13,640 bases of DNA from Baffinella frigidus (GCA_026770585.1 MU646358.1:303286-316925); one strand, 5' to 3'. Positions 9,467 through 13,244 are shown, counted from the stretch's first letter. The notes: generated from the letters alone by a model not told the origin. Numbers and translations: made by a program.

Positions 9467-11924
9467 AGACGTGACCTTGGATAAGGTACAAACCTTACCG
9501 GAAGTTGATTGAGGTCCTAGTCTTACAAGGTCTAGCTCTGCCTGAGTTTCATTCTGGCTCGTCCTAAAGGCCATCTATTCGCCCTTTTGTACTGGAGTTC
9601 TGCTCTTACGATCGATAAGGAGTGTTCCACTTGTGGCCTGGTGTGGCGCACCTGGTTCGGCAACCCGATTATATAACAGGCCCGCCTCAGGGCGAGATCC
9701 CGCTGTTATTTGCTTTACACTAATGTTGTCCACCCCGTGAAAAAAAAGCCCGGATCTTGTGTGTCAGCCTCTGCCGGTGAAGGGTTGAATATTGAGCTGC
9801 TTTTGCAACCGATCACCCTGGTGTGCTGTTCCCGGGAAAAGCTGCAAAGCGTTTGCAAAGCGAGGATGTGAACACGGCGGGGGGCTCCTGCCTGGGTCCC
9901 CTAGCGAAAGTGTCTCATGCTTAAACCCTTTCCAAATCGCCCGTGGTCAGGCAGGATCCCAGTCCAGCCCCCAAAGTTGTTCACTTGAGACAGACCAACC
10001 GATACAACACCCGGTCGTGTCATTTCGTGTAGTAAACCCCCCCTTGCGCAGGAAGGAGCAGCGCAGGCTCTGACAGTCACGACGACCGGGGAGCTCTAGC
10101 AAAGTGTCTCACGGCTAAACCCGTTCCAAATCACCCGTGGTCAGGCAGGAGCGGCGCAGGCACTGACAGCCACGACGACCGTTTGCAACCGACGACCCTG
10201 CTGTGCTTTGGCGTCCCCTAGAAGAGCGTCTCATTGCTAAACCCGTTCCAAATCGCCCGTGGTCAGACAGGAGCGGTGCAGGCCTGTGCAGGATTTCTAA
10301 CAACCCGTGTCTCGCGGCTAATCCCGGTCCAACCCCCCAGGCAGAATCCCGGTCCAGCCCCCAAAGTCGTTCATTTGTATCGGACAGACCAACTGATACA
10401 ACACCCGGTAGTGTCATTTCGTGTAGTAACCCCCCCCTTACGCAGGAAGGAGCAGCACAGGCTCTGACAGTCACGACGACTGGAGAGCTGCCAGCGGCAA
10501 GCAAGTAAGCCCTAAACCTAAACCCTAAACCCTTGAACACTAAACCCTACACCTCAACCATAAAGAGCTGCCTGCAGCAAGCAAGTACCTTCCCAACTCG
10601 TCCCTAAACCCTAAACCCTAAACCCTAAACCCTAAACCCTAAACCCTAAACCCTAAACCCTAAACCCTAAACCCCAACCCTAAACCCTGAACCCTGAGCC
10701 CTAAACCCTAAACCCTAAACCCTAGACCCTAAACCCCAAACCCTAAACCCCAAACCCTGAACCCTGAACCCTGAATCCTAAACCCTAAACCCTGAACCCT
10801 AAACTCTAAACCCTAAAACCTAAACCAGGTACCTTCCTAACTCGTCCCGCACGCCGCAGCCCCTCGGACCCGGTGATCCAAAAGGCTACCTTCCGCATAA
10901 GTAGTGGATGTAGGGTGTAGGGTGTAGGGTGTAGGGTGTCGGGTGCAGGGTGTAGGGCGTAGGGTGTGCTTTTTAAATCGCCGCTTGTTACCGTAGGAGT
11001 GGGTTTGGTGCTATGGTAAAGCTACGTCTTTATCCGGGGACATGCTTAATTTAAAAGAAAATGGATCCCTATTTGTTCATAGAAGTTGGACGAAGGTTAA
11101 TTAGGGCCCTAAGTAAATTCAATTAGGACCAGAACCCGGTTTAATAGGCAATTTTCTTTTGAATTAAACATGTTCCCGGATGGGTCTGCTAAGACAGCAA
11201 AGTCTCTACTCACGAGCGTCCGACGCGTCGAGTCCAATCTACGCGTATCCAAAGAGGAGCCCAGATAATCTGATGGAGAGCCAGATCTTGGTGGGGTTGG
11301 TCAAGAACGTGTGTGCGCGCTGACGTGAGGGCTCTACACACAGAGTTCTGAGGACTGCTACACACAGAGTTCTGAGGGCTCACAAAGAGCTCTGAGGACT
11401 AATACACACAGAGTTATGAGGGCTCACAAAGAGCTCTGAGGACTGCTACACACAGAGTTCTGAGGACTGCTACACAAAGAGTTCTGAGGGCTCTACACAA
11501 AGAGTTATGAGGGCCCACAAAGAGTTCTGAGGACTGCTACACACAGAGTTCTGAGGGCTCTACACAAAGAGTTCTGAGGGCTCTACACAAAGAGTTCTGA
11601 GGGCTCTACACAAAGAGTTCTGAGGGCTCCTCGCGTGGCAGGCTTCCAGGAGGTGCTACGAAACATCGTGAAACGCGTCAAGCGCGGCGATAAAGTGCCG
11701 GAGGTCTAAACCCTGAACCCTCAACCTCAACCATAAACCCTGAACCCTAACCCTAAACCATAAACCCTGAACCCGGAGGTCTAAACCCTGAACCATAAAC
11801 CATACACCATACACCATACACCCTGAACCCTACACCTACACCATGAACCCTGAAGCCTAAAGCCGAAAACATTTGCCGCGCGCTATTCGAGTGTGACGAC
11901 CACTCTAGCTCCGCCTCTGTTGGG
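5864..11924 (+). CDS. Gene model: unrecognised protein built from many tiny exons
   Basis: This is the span of a plus-strand gene inferred from short frames between splice signals. Exons 7844-7924, 8907-8975, 9323-9385, 10446-10504, 10860-10900 and 11642-11703 are mutually phase-compatible (0-0, 0-0, 0-0, 0-2, 2-1, 1-0). The first exon, 5864-5914, is also 0-0. I do not recognise the family. The joined product would be hydrophilic, with an acidic Leu-rich patch, a basic patch KKRR, a Thr-rich stretch and a basic amphipathic segment near FQEVLRN. Introns are filled with telomere-like repeats, minisatellites and MITEs. Exons 6434-6495 and 11863-11924 do not close in phase with their neighbours, so the model is incomplete. 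Whether it is expressed or a decayed locus cannot be judged from sequence alone. Confidence 0.45.
5919..5995. repeat. 11-base minisatellite (ATATACGTGTA)n
   Basis: About six units of TAATATACGTG with a GTACACGTGTA variant, starting four bases after the exon donor GTGTGA. It lies in the first intron of the plus-strand model. Confidence 0.9.
6061..6108. repeat. Telomere-like tract (GTAGGGTTTAGGG variants)
   Basis: Degenerate GGGTTTAGGG / GTAGGG units, G-rich on the plus strand. It is directly followed by the partial exon copy at 6109. This orientation is opposite to most tracts in the plus-strand gene. Confidence 0.85.
6109..6138 (+). pseudogene. Partial copy of the exon at 5864-5914
   Basis: Ten codons read CPGAACVKAK against CPGAACVNAK. 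Differences are AAC to AAA, GCC to GCA; the rest is identical. There is no GT after the final AAG (TTC instead), so this copy lacks a donor and is probably not spliced. Confidence 0.75.
6148..6433. repeat. Pair of related direct repeats with transposon-like motifs
   Basis: CCTCAGTCGG(C/T)TTCGCTCGTCGTTTT occurs near 6150 and 6343. GACGGATGTG(C/T)GGTAGGAT with downstream CCCGGGAAAT occurs near 6278 and 6382, the second with about 25 extra bases (CAGTTGACTAGGTTGTACCAG). The extra bases end in the acceptor of the candidate exon at 6434. TTGACGGATGTG also occurs in MITE family 5. Confidence 0.65.
6434..6495 (+). CDS. Candidate exon PREINFRSPDFEEDRLTQAE
   Basis: 62 bases (two bases plus 20 codons) between an acceptor GGTTGTACCAG and the donor GCAGAG/GTAGAA. 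The peptide is strongly protein-like and acidic. It ends phase 0, compatible with WLELVV at 7844. It starts with two bases, which does not match the phase-0 end of 5914, so an exon would have to lie between. Part of it (CCCGGGAAAT...TCCTG) is present in decayed form near 6309-6337. Confidence 0.35.
6557..6726. repeat. 14-base minisatellite (GGTCCTAAAGGATA)n
   Basis: Seven or so units of GGTCCTAAAGGATA, flanked by shorter CCTAAAGGA units. The unit is partly self-complementary (TCCTAAAGGA), so single strands could form hairpins. It produces artefactual frames rich in HPLGPLGP on the minus strand. Confidence 0.9.
6727..6953. repeat. Degenerate ~15-base repeat (CCGCAGCACAAACTG-like)
   Basis: Recurrent CAGCACAAA, CCGCATCGCAG, GCAAACTGCATCCC and CTGGACCGCAG motifs on both strands across about 230 bases. 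Overlapping frames on both strands here are shadows of the repeat. No exon supported. Confidence 0.6.
6954..7108. mobile_element. MITE family 7 (155 bases)
   Basis: About 50-base terminal inverted repeats: the left begins TGTGCGGGGCGACTCAAT, the right ends GAGTCGCCCCGCACA. The arms continue with GCTATCTT and GGATGG / CCATCC. The AT-rich core contains ATATATCAAAGATATAT. Confidence 0.9.
7109..7382. other. Spacer with a perfect small hairpin and a direct repeat
   Basis: GTTTCATCTC-TTCC-GAGATGAAAC at 7163-7186 is a perfect 10-base stem with a four-base loop. GGCTAGGGACCACGCAGGGC occurs at about 7187 and 7220. The ACTTTTGAAT / ATTCAAAAGT motif appears near 7253 and 7285. No convincing exon. Confidence 0.55.
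7383..7485. repeat. Dispersed duplicate of 8459-8579, with tandem 31-base unit
   Basis: CAGGTTCCGAACGCGTT then two tandem units of GACTGGGTCTTTCTATT(A/G)TTCCTGGTACAAAG, then CGGCCGGAATCCGGACGCGGATTAG, shared with 8459-8579. An inverted copy of the TTGTACCAGGAATAATAGAAAGA part lies at about 7762-7786. Both duplicates are followed by the hairpin element of family 8. Confidence 0.85.
7486..7542 (-). pseudogene. Inverted relic of the WLELVV exon
   Basis: On the minus strand, acceptor TTCCCTCTTGCAG is followed by WLEVVIREGRW, then a two-base deletion shifts the frame relative to the plus-strand exon at 7844 (WLELVVREGKW). CCGGACGCGGAGACGGA remains alignable. A fossil copy, with a good acceptor still present. 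Confidence 0.65.
7591..7727. mobile_element. Foldback element family 8, copy 1 (right end truncated)
   Basis: Matches 8721-8882: ATAGGCTGACGGCCTGAAAA on the left, then GCCTAGGACCTCCCACCGTAGGCCGAG and its inverse. The outer part of the right arm is missing after TAGGCCTAACT. A CCCTAGGACC asymmetry lies at the centre. Confidence 0.85.
7728..7830. repeat. Three copies of CAGTCG(A/G)TTTGATGTGC(G/T)GGGT
   Basis: Copies start at about 7731, 7787 and 7808. The inverted TTGTACCAGGAATAATAGAAAGA lies between the first two. It directly precedes the exon acceptor at 7843. Confidence 0.8.
7844..7924 (+). CDS. Exon WLELVVREGKW...LLLLDPPE (GC donor)
   Basis: 81 bases, 27 codons, phase 0 at both ends. Acceptor GTCGCGTGCAG; the end is CCTGAG/GCAAGA, a plausible GC-AG donor. 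The protein segment starts WLELVVREGKWKDPDAEAD and ends LLLLDPPE, amphipathic then acidic. Related copies are at 8163-8234 (with canonical GTAAGA), 7994-8035, 8289-8324 and inverted at 7542-7486, so at least five versions of this exon edge exist. No domain recognised. Confidence 0.55.
7925..7993 (+). repeat. Telomere-like C-rich tract after exon donor
   Basis: GAACCCCGAAGCCCGAGACCCTCAGCCC then CCCTAGA units. It starts within seven bases of the exon end. The final CTAG could act as an acceptor for the relic exon at 7994. Confidence 0.75.
7994..8035 (+). pseudogene. Partial exon copy DADADLLILDSPCE with donor
   Basis: Fourteen codons aligned to DAEADLLLLDPPE of the exon at 7844, ending GAA/GTAAGA, so the 5' splice site is intact. 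Its 5' edge runs into CCCTAGA telomere-like repeats. It may be a relic or a cryptic exon. Confidence 0.5.
8036..8162. other. Intronic sequence between exon copies
   Basis: Starts GTAAGAACCCCGAAGCCCG as after the other copies, then CTCAACCCTGG. At 8060-8150 a frame reading LYKWCSGHSVIQRWLP ends in a stop; no splice sites support it. Confidence 0.4.
8163..8234 (+). CDS. Alternative exon SSHLACWEGDPD...LLLLDPPE
   Basis: 72 bases, 24 codons, phase 0 at both ends, between acceptor GCGGTGGGTGCAG and canonical donor CCTGAG/GTAAGA. The second half (DPDAEVDLLLLDPPE) repeats the end of the exon at 7844, with several synonymous changes (CTT/CTG, CTC/CTT, GAT/GAC). The first half is unrelated. Same phase at both ends makes this a candidate mutually exclusive exon, or the true exon with 7844 as the duplicate. 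Confidence 0.5.
8235..8288 (+). repeat. Telomere-like C-rich tract after exon donor
   Basis: GTAAGAACCCCGAAGCCCG then ACCCTAAGCCCTCAGCCC, matching the start of the intron after 7924 and 8035. It is transcription-sense C-rich. Confidence 0.75.
8289..8324 (+). pseudogene. Partial exon copy KADLLLLDGSAE
   Basis: Twelve codons alignable to EADLLLLDPPE, with synonymous variants CTA CTT CTC TTG. No GT follows the final GAG, so the donor is lost. Confidence 0.5.
8335..8459. repeat. ~30-base tandem repeat (CGCGCTTGTTTAAAGTGAGGG)
   Basis: Four units of CGCTTGTTT(A/G)AAG(T/C)GAGGG with alternating poly-G and TGTGTGCG linkers. Confidence 0.9.
8459..8579. repeat. Dispersed duplicate of 7383-7485
   Basis: Shares CAGGTTCCGAACGCGTT, the two tandem 31-base units and CGGCCGGAATCCGGACGCGGATTAG with 7383-7485. 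This copy has an extra TGCTGGCTCATCAAACC; the frame after the CAG reads VPNAFAGSSNRL, which could be an exon but has no other support. Confidence 0.85.
8609..8720. mobile_element. Inverted-repeat element family 2, copy 2
   Basis: Ends CCACACAGTGGGCTTCGAAG and CTGCGAAGCCCGCTGTGTT. It is inverted relative to 556-691. On the minus strand it reads GFADRSIY, TKTSY and FPSKPTVW like copy 1. Confidence 0.65.
8721..8882. mobile_element. Foldback element family 8, copy 2 (162 bases)
   Basis: Near-perfect inverted repeat with arms of about 70 bases: ATAGGCTAACGGCCTGAAAA on the left and the inverse ending CCGTTACCCTAT on the right. The inner arms contain GCCTAGGACCTCCTACCGTA. The short central loop contains CCTAGGACCAAAAAG. 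Confidence 0.92.
8907..8975 (+). CDS. Exon GGDGSAPSAGIHAAKACISE...
   Basis: 69 bases, 23 codons ending SLD, phase 0 at both ends, between acceptor GGGGGAGTGCAG and donor TTGGAC/GTGTAA. It fits in phase between LLLLDPPE and DGHVAKK. Composition is small residues plus Lys; no domain recognised. Another frame over this region (114 residues from 8887) crosses into the telomere-like tract and is less credible. Confidence 0.45.
8976..9209. other. Intronic sequence without recognised repeats
   Basis: About 230 bases of ordinary-looking sequence between the exon at 8907 and the partial exon edge at 9210. A possible micro-exon HADGGP follows TCTGGTTCAG near 9028 but is not reliable. Confidence 0.4.
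9210..9224 (+). pseudogene. Partial 5' edge copy of the DGHVA exon
   Basis: After TTGCGGCAG the sequence AACGTGCATGTGGCG (NVHVA) matches GACGGGCACGTGGCA (DGHVA) of the real exon, 113 bases downstream. The telomere-like array lies between the two copies. Confidence 0.6.
9226..9317 (+). repeat. (AAACCCC)n telomere-like array, about 13 units
   Basis: Almost perfect heptamer array. It ends five bases before the acceptor CGGCAG of the exon at 9323, so it stands where a polypyrimidine tract would be. The perfect homogeneity implies recent expansion. Confidence 0.97.
9323..9385 (+). CDS. Exon DGHVAKKRRTTEAEPDVTLD-K
   Basis: 63 bases, 21 codons, phase 0 at both ends. Acceptor AAACGGCAG, donor GACAAG/GTGTGT. 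It contains KKRR, which could be a nuclear localisation signal but is too short to claim. Both edges exist in second copies (9210-9224 for the start, 9465-9485 for the end), each separated from the exon by a simple repeat array. Confidence 0.6.
9402..9466. repeat. (CA)n microsatellite
   Basis: About 32 CA units with few interruptions, starting 16 bases after the GTGTGT donor and ending in CACCAG. It lies between the two copies of the PDVTLDK exon end. Confidence 0.97.
9465..9485 (+). pseudogene. Second copy of exon end PDVTLDK with donor
   Basis: CCAGACGTGACCTTGGATAAG followed by GTACAA matches CCGGACGTGACGCTGGACAAG/GTGTGT. All four differences are at synonymous positions. It could serve as an alternative 3' exon end, or be a duplication scar. 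Confidence 0.65.
9534..9610. mobile_element. MITE family 1, copy 3 (left half only)
   Basis: Matches 238-311 from AGCTCTGCCTGAGTTTCATT through CGCCCTTTTGTACTGGA and TTCTGCTCTTA. The right terminal repeat is absent. Confidence 0.85.
9611..9797. other. Intronic sequence, no exon seen
   Basis: Contains ATAACAG / CTGTTAT as loose inverted repeat around 9673-9709. Nothing else recognised. Confidence 0.4.
10052..10096 (+). pseudogene. Exon copy EGAAQALTVTTTGEL, then stop
   Basis: Follows a good acceptor (CCCCCCCTTGCGCAG). Identical at protein level to the first 15 residues of the exon at 10446, but GAGCTC is then followed by TAG and no donor, so the 3' part is lost. Confidence 0.65.
10148..10180 (+). 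pseudogene. Exon copy GAAQALTATTT
   Basis: Eleven codons, one residue different (Ala for Val). The sequence then continues with GTTTGCAACC, which belongs to another module of the array. A further fragment, GAVQA, occurs at 10270-10284. Confidence 0.55.
10446..10504 (+). CDS. Exon EGAAQALTVTTTGELPAAS
   Basis: 59 bases (19 codons plus two bases) between an excellent acceptor (CCCCCCCTTACGCAG) and donor AGCAA/GTAAGC. The last two bases (AA) join with C of the exon at 10860 to give Asn, so the reading phase is preserved. Thr-rich, no domain recognised. It is the last and most complete of four tandem copies. Its 3' end is repeated at 10565-10584. The donor merges into CCCTAAA repeats (GTAAGCCCTAAACC). 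Confidence 0.65.
10508..10564 (+). repeat. Short telomere-like tract between duplicated exon ends
   Basis: CCCTAAACCTAAACCC and variants, C-rich in transcription sense. It is bracketed by two copies of GAGCTGCC(A/T)GC(G/A)GCAAGCAAGTA. Confidence 0.85.
10565..10584 (+). pseudogene. Second copy of exon end ELPAAS-AA with donor
   Basis: GAGCTGCCTGCAGCAAGCAA followed by GTACCT. Differs from the exon at 10446 only at two synonymous third positions. The phase at the donor is the same. Confidence 0.7.
10602..10826 (+). repeat. Main interstitial telomere-like array (CCCTAAA)n
   Basis: About 30 heptamers, perfect at the left (ten or so CCCTAAA units) and degenerating to the right (CCCTGAA, CCCCAAA, CCCTAGA). 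It is flanked by 20-base direct repeats GTACCTTCC(C/T)AACTCGTCCC at 10585-10604 and 10829-10848. Removing the array and one repeat would leave a compact intron of about 31 bases ending GCACGCCGCAG. Confidence 0.97.
10860..10900 (+). CDS. Exon PSDPVIQKATFRI
   Basis: 41 bases (one base, 13 codons, one base). The intron before it has a likely branch site (TTCCTAACTCG) and a CCGCACGCCGCAG acceptor; the donor is CATAA/GTAGTG. The leading C completes Asn with AA from the exon at 10446, and the trailing A completes Ser with GC of the exon at 11642. Double phase agreement makes this small exon credible. Confidence 0.6.
10906..10967. repeat. (GTAGGGT)n telomere-like tract
   Basis: Eight or so GTGTAGG units, G-rich on the plus strand, starting a few bases after the donor of the exon at 10900. 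This is an exception to the C-rich sense rule. Confidence 0.9.
11006..11202. mobile_element. MITE family 9 (~197 bases)
   Basis: Strong inverted repeats TCCGGGGACATGCTTAATTT (from 11033) and AATTAAACATGTTCCCGGA (to 11180), with weaker extension outward through CTACGTCTTTA / GGGTCTGCTAAG. The AT-rich core contains TTAATTAGGGCCCTAAGT. Confidence 0.8.
11203..11324. other. Intronic spacer
   Basis: No exon or repeat recognised. Confidence 0.4.
11325..11632. repeat. ~23-base minisatellite (CTACACAAAGAGTTCTGAGGG)
   Basis: About 14 units with two variants (ACACACAGAG / ACACAAAGAG, GAGGACTG / GAGGGCTC) and some short units. The last four are nearly identical. It ends just before the acceptor of the exon at 11642. 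Confidence 0.95.
11642..11703 (+). CDS. Exon FQEVLRNIVKRVKRGDKVPE
   Basis: 62 bases (two bases plus 20 codons) after acceptor TCGCGTGGCAG. The donor is CCGGAG/GTCTAA, whose intron is itself telomere-like (GTCTAAACCC). GC at the start completes Ser with the A left by the exon at 10900. The segment is a basic amphipathic helix candidate. I do not recognise a family. The exon-intron boundary (CCGGAGGTCTAAACCCTGAA) is repeated at 11773. Confidence 0.6.
11704..11862 (+). repeat. Degenerate telomere-like tract (CCCTGAA/CCATAAA/CCATACA)
   Basis: Heptameric variants of CCCTAAA starting at the donor itself. A duplicate of CCGGAGGTCTAAACCCTGAA lies at 11773, 75 bases after the first at 11698. Ends GAAGCCTAAAG before the candidate exon at 11863. 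Confidence 0.9.
11863..11924 (+). CDS. Candidate exon ENICRALFECDDHSSSASVG
   Basis: 62 bases (two bases plus 20 codons) between AAAG and donor GTTGGG/GTACCT. The peptide is protein-like, and CDDHSSSAS faintly recalls an EF-hand loop, but key positions are not all present, so no function is claimed. The two leading bases do not match the phase-0 end of 11703, and the acceptor AAAG lacks a pyrimidine tract, so confidence is limited. Confidence 0.35.
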
Positions 11925-11936
11925 GTACCTGACTAT

Positions 11937-11995
11937 TCACACCTCAGTCACACCTCAGTCACACCTCAGTCACACCTCAGTCACACCTCAGTCTT
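11937..11995. repeat. 11-base tandem repeat (CACACCTCAGT)n
   Basis: Five units, the first four perfect, ending in CACACCTCAGTCTTGAG. Confidence 0.95.
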
Positions 11996-12110
11996 GAGTT
12001 GACCTGCTGGGTTCGTGGTACAGATCCGTCAACTTTGGAGCGGGAAAGAGCCCGGTCTCACCAAATTGGCGAGACCGAACAGGCTGAGACAGATCTAGGG
12101 GGGGCGCAAT
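11995..12110. mobile_element. MITE family 5, partial left-half copy
   Basis: GAGTTGACCTGCTGGGTTCG, GATCCGTCAACTTTG, GAGCCCGG and CACCAAAT match the left end of 4699-5107. The right half is missing. Confidence 0.8.
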
Positions 12111-12440
12111 GCCAGAGGCGCATACCTCATTTCTGCACTTGCGCCTCCAGCCCAACACACCGATCGTTCCGGCATCGCAGCTCCCCTCCCACATTCCTCT
12201 CCTCTCGCACAGCCGTCCTTCCACCTATACCCTAAACCCTAACTCATACTCCCACACGACACGCCGCAGGCCTTAGCCACTGCTGTCACGTCCCGAAAGT
12301 AGTACCGGGCTGTAACAAGGCGGTACAAAAAGGTACAAGGCGGTACAAAAAGTTACTACCGTCACGTCCAAATAAGCCGTCCATCTATCATATATAGGCC
12401 ACACCCACAAGAATTTGCCCCTTCAAGCATTGACATCCAA
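12111..12440. other. Region without a confident gene; small repeats
   Basis: CCCTAAACCCTAA lies near 12228-12242. AAGGCGGTACAAAAAG occurs twice (about 12317 and 12337). GTCACGTCC occurs at about 12287 and 12361. After CGACACGCCGCAG (12268) a frame reads LSHCCHVPKVVPGCNKAVQK up to a GTACAA that could be a donor; this is a weak exon candidate with a duplicated 3' edge. Confidence 0.4.
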
Positions 12441-12616
12441 TGACTTCACACACCCTCTTACCCTTCCACTCGAGAATGCTAGAAGGGCCTATTTACATGT
12501 GGGGTTGTAAATATTTGTACCAGGATAAGGTAAAGTAACCTCCTGACTGTGCAATTTTCGCAGAGTTACGTATCAAAAGTCACCTTGCCTTATGACTTCA
12601 CATACCCTCTTACCCT
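12441..12616. mobile_element. MITE family 4, copy 3, inside 24-base direct repeats
   Basis: CCACTCGAGAATGCTAGAAG..CATGTGGGGTTGTAA..TTTGTACCAG matches the left part of 1731-1944. The interior has an inverted pair ATAAGGTAAAGTAACCT / AAGTCACCTTGCCTTAT (12523-12592). The whole is bracketed by TGACTTCACA(C/T)ACCCTCTTACCC at 12441-12464 and 12593-12616. Confidence 0.75.
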
Positions 12617-12662
12617 GTGCACAATCAACCTCTCCGATCCTTAATATGGTGTAGTTGTGAAG

Positions 12663-12776
12663 AACGTTCCAGCGATCTCTGGACTTGTAGAGTCATCTCT
12701 TACTAACATGTGTACCACAAAATGCCTCAAACGGGGGTGCGAAAGCCCCTCAGAACTGCAGGCTTTCCAAATCAAT
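12663..12776 (+). CDS. Candidate exon NVPAISGLVESS...SELQAFQIN
   Basis: 114 bases, 38 codons in phase 0, from an acceptor AGTTGTGAAG to a near-consensus donor AATCAAT/GTAAGTTT. The middle contains three Cys (MCTTKCLKRGC), possibly metal-binding, but I recognise no family. The frame remains open past the donor to 12845. It precedes the HIT exon copies and may belong to the same gene. Confidence 0.4.
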
Positions 12777-12803
12777 GTAAGTTTTGGCGAACTCTGGCGA
12801 CAG

Positions 12804-12842
12804 AGGGTGTTCGAGGACCCAGAGTGCATCGCCATCTACGAG
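12804..12842 (+). pseudogene. HIT-domain exon copy 1 (RVFEDPECIAIYE), then stop
   Basis: After CTCTGGCGACAG, 13 codons match the start of the aprataxin-like HIT exon. TAA follows directly where the other copies read on. A short degenerate echo (CTGGCGAACCCTGGCAACC) is at about 12871. This copy is diverged from the others (Phe and Pro substitutions). Confidence 0.6.
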
Positions 12843-12926
12843 TAACGTCGATTCTCTTCTCACTTGTGACCTGGCGAACCCTGGCAACCGAACGTTCCCG
12901 CCATGTCGCAAAATCTCACAACTCTT

Positions 12927-13033
12927 CTATCCCTTAAGTGGCCATAGGGTGAATATTCACCCTAACTCGCCCTAGGCAGGTCCTAGGGCCCTACGGTAGG
13001 GCGTATGCCCCTACTGGCCACTTGAGGGATAAG
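12927..13033. mobile_element. MITE family 10 (107 bases)
   Basis: About 25-base terminal inverted repeats: CTATCCCTTAAGTGGCCATA and, at the right, TACTGGCCACTTGAGGGATAAG. The core has GTGAATATTCAC and GCCCTAGG / CCTAGGGC palindromes. Confidence 0.85.
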
Positions 13034-13094
13034 TTTTGGTGCACCGCCCAATCCCCGCCCTGGTGCCTCCTCCGGGAAATGCAGTGCTCGTGTC

Positions 13095-13244
13095 TTATCT
13101 CAGAAAACGAGTTCTAAAACTCGTTTTCTTAAGTCAATTCCCCTACGAATTTGTCAACTTCTTCTTTACTCTCCGCATAAGTTGACAAATTTGTAGGGGA
13201 ATTGACTTAAGAAAATGAGTTTTAGAACTCGTTTTCTGAGATAA
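13095..13244. mobile_element. MITE family 3, copy 2 (150 bases)
   Basis: Same length and ends as 1286-1435 (TTATCTCAGAAAACGAG and inverse), with only a handful of differences. It lies between HIT exon copies 1 and 2. High similarity of two copies 12 kb apart suggests recent transposition. Confidence 0.92.

Larger units (their letters stand above)
9798..10445 (+). repeat. Compound tandem array carrying copies of the EGAAQAL exon
   Basis: Three modules recur. GTGTCTCA..TAAACCC(G/T)TTCCAAATC(A/G)CCCGTGGTCAG starts near 9910, 10099 and 10228, with a weaker one near 10308. TCC(C/A)GTCCAGCCCCCAAAGT..GATACAACACCCGGT is at about 9957-10020 and 10347-10410. TTTGCAACCGA(T/C)(C/G)ACCCTG is at about 9802 and 10182. 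Exon copies lie inside at 10052-10096, 10148-10180 and 10270-10287 before the intact one at 10446. Confidence 0.85.

Noticed and set aside
9136-9491. Frames rich in VCVCVC, GFGVWGL or NPKPQTP
   Set aside because: Direct translations of the CA and AAACCCC arrays.
10602-10826. True chromosome end
   Set aside because: The array is internal, degenerate on one side and flanked by 20-base direct repeats, with coding exons on both sides.
11325-11632. CRISPR-like regular repeats
   Set aside because: Units are contiguous with no unique spacers and the context is eukaryotic; it is a minisatellite.
11863-11924. EF-hand assignment for CDDHSSSAS
   Set aside because: The loop lacks the full set of calcium-binding positions and the exon edges are uncertain.
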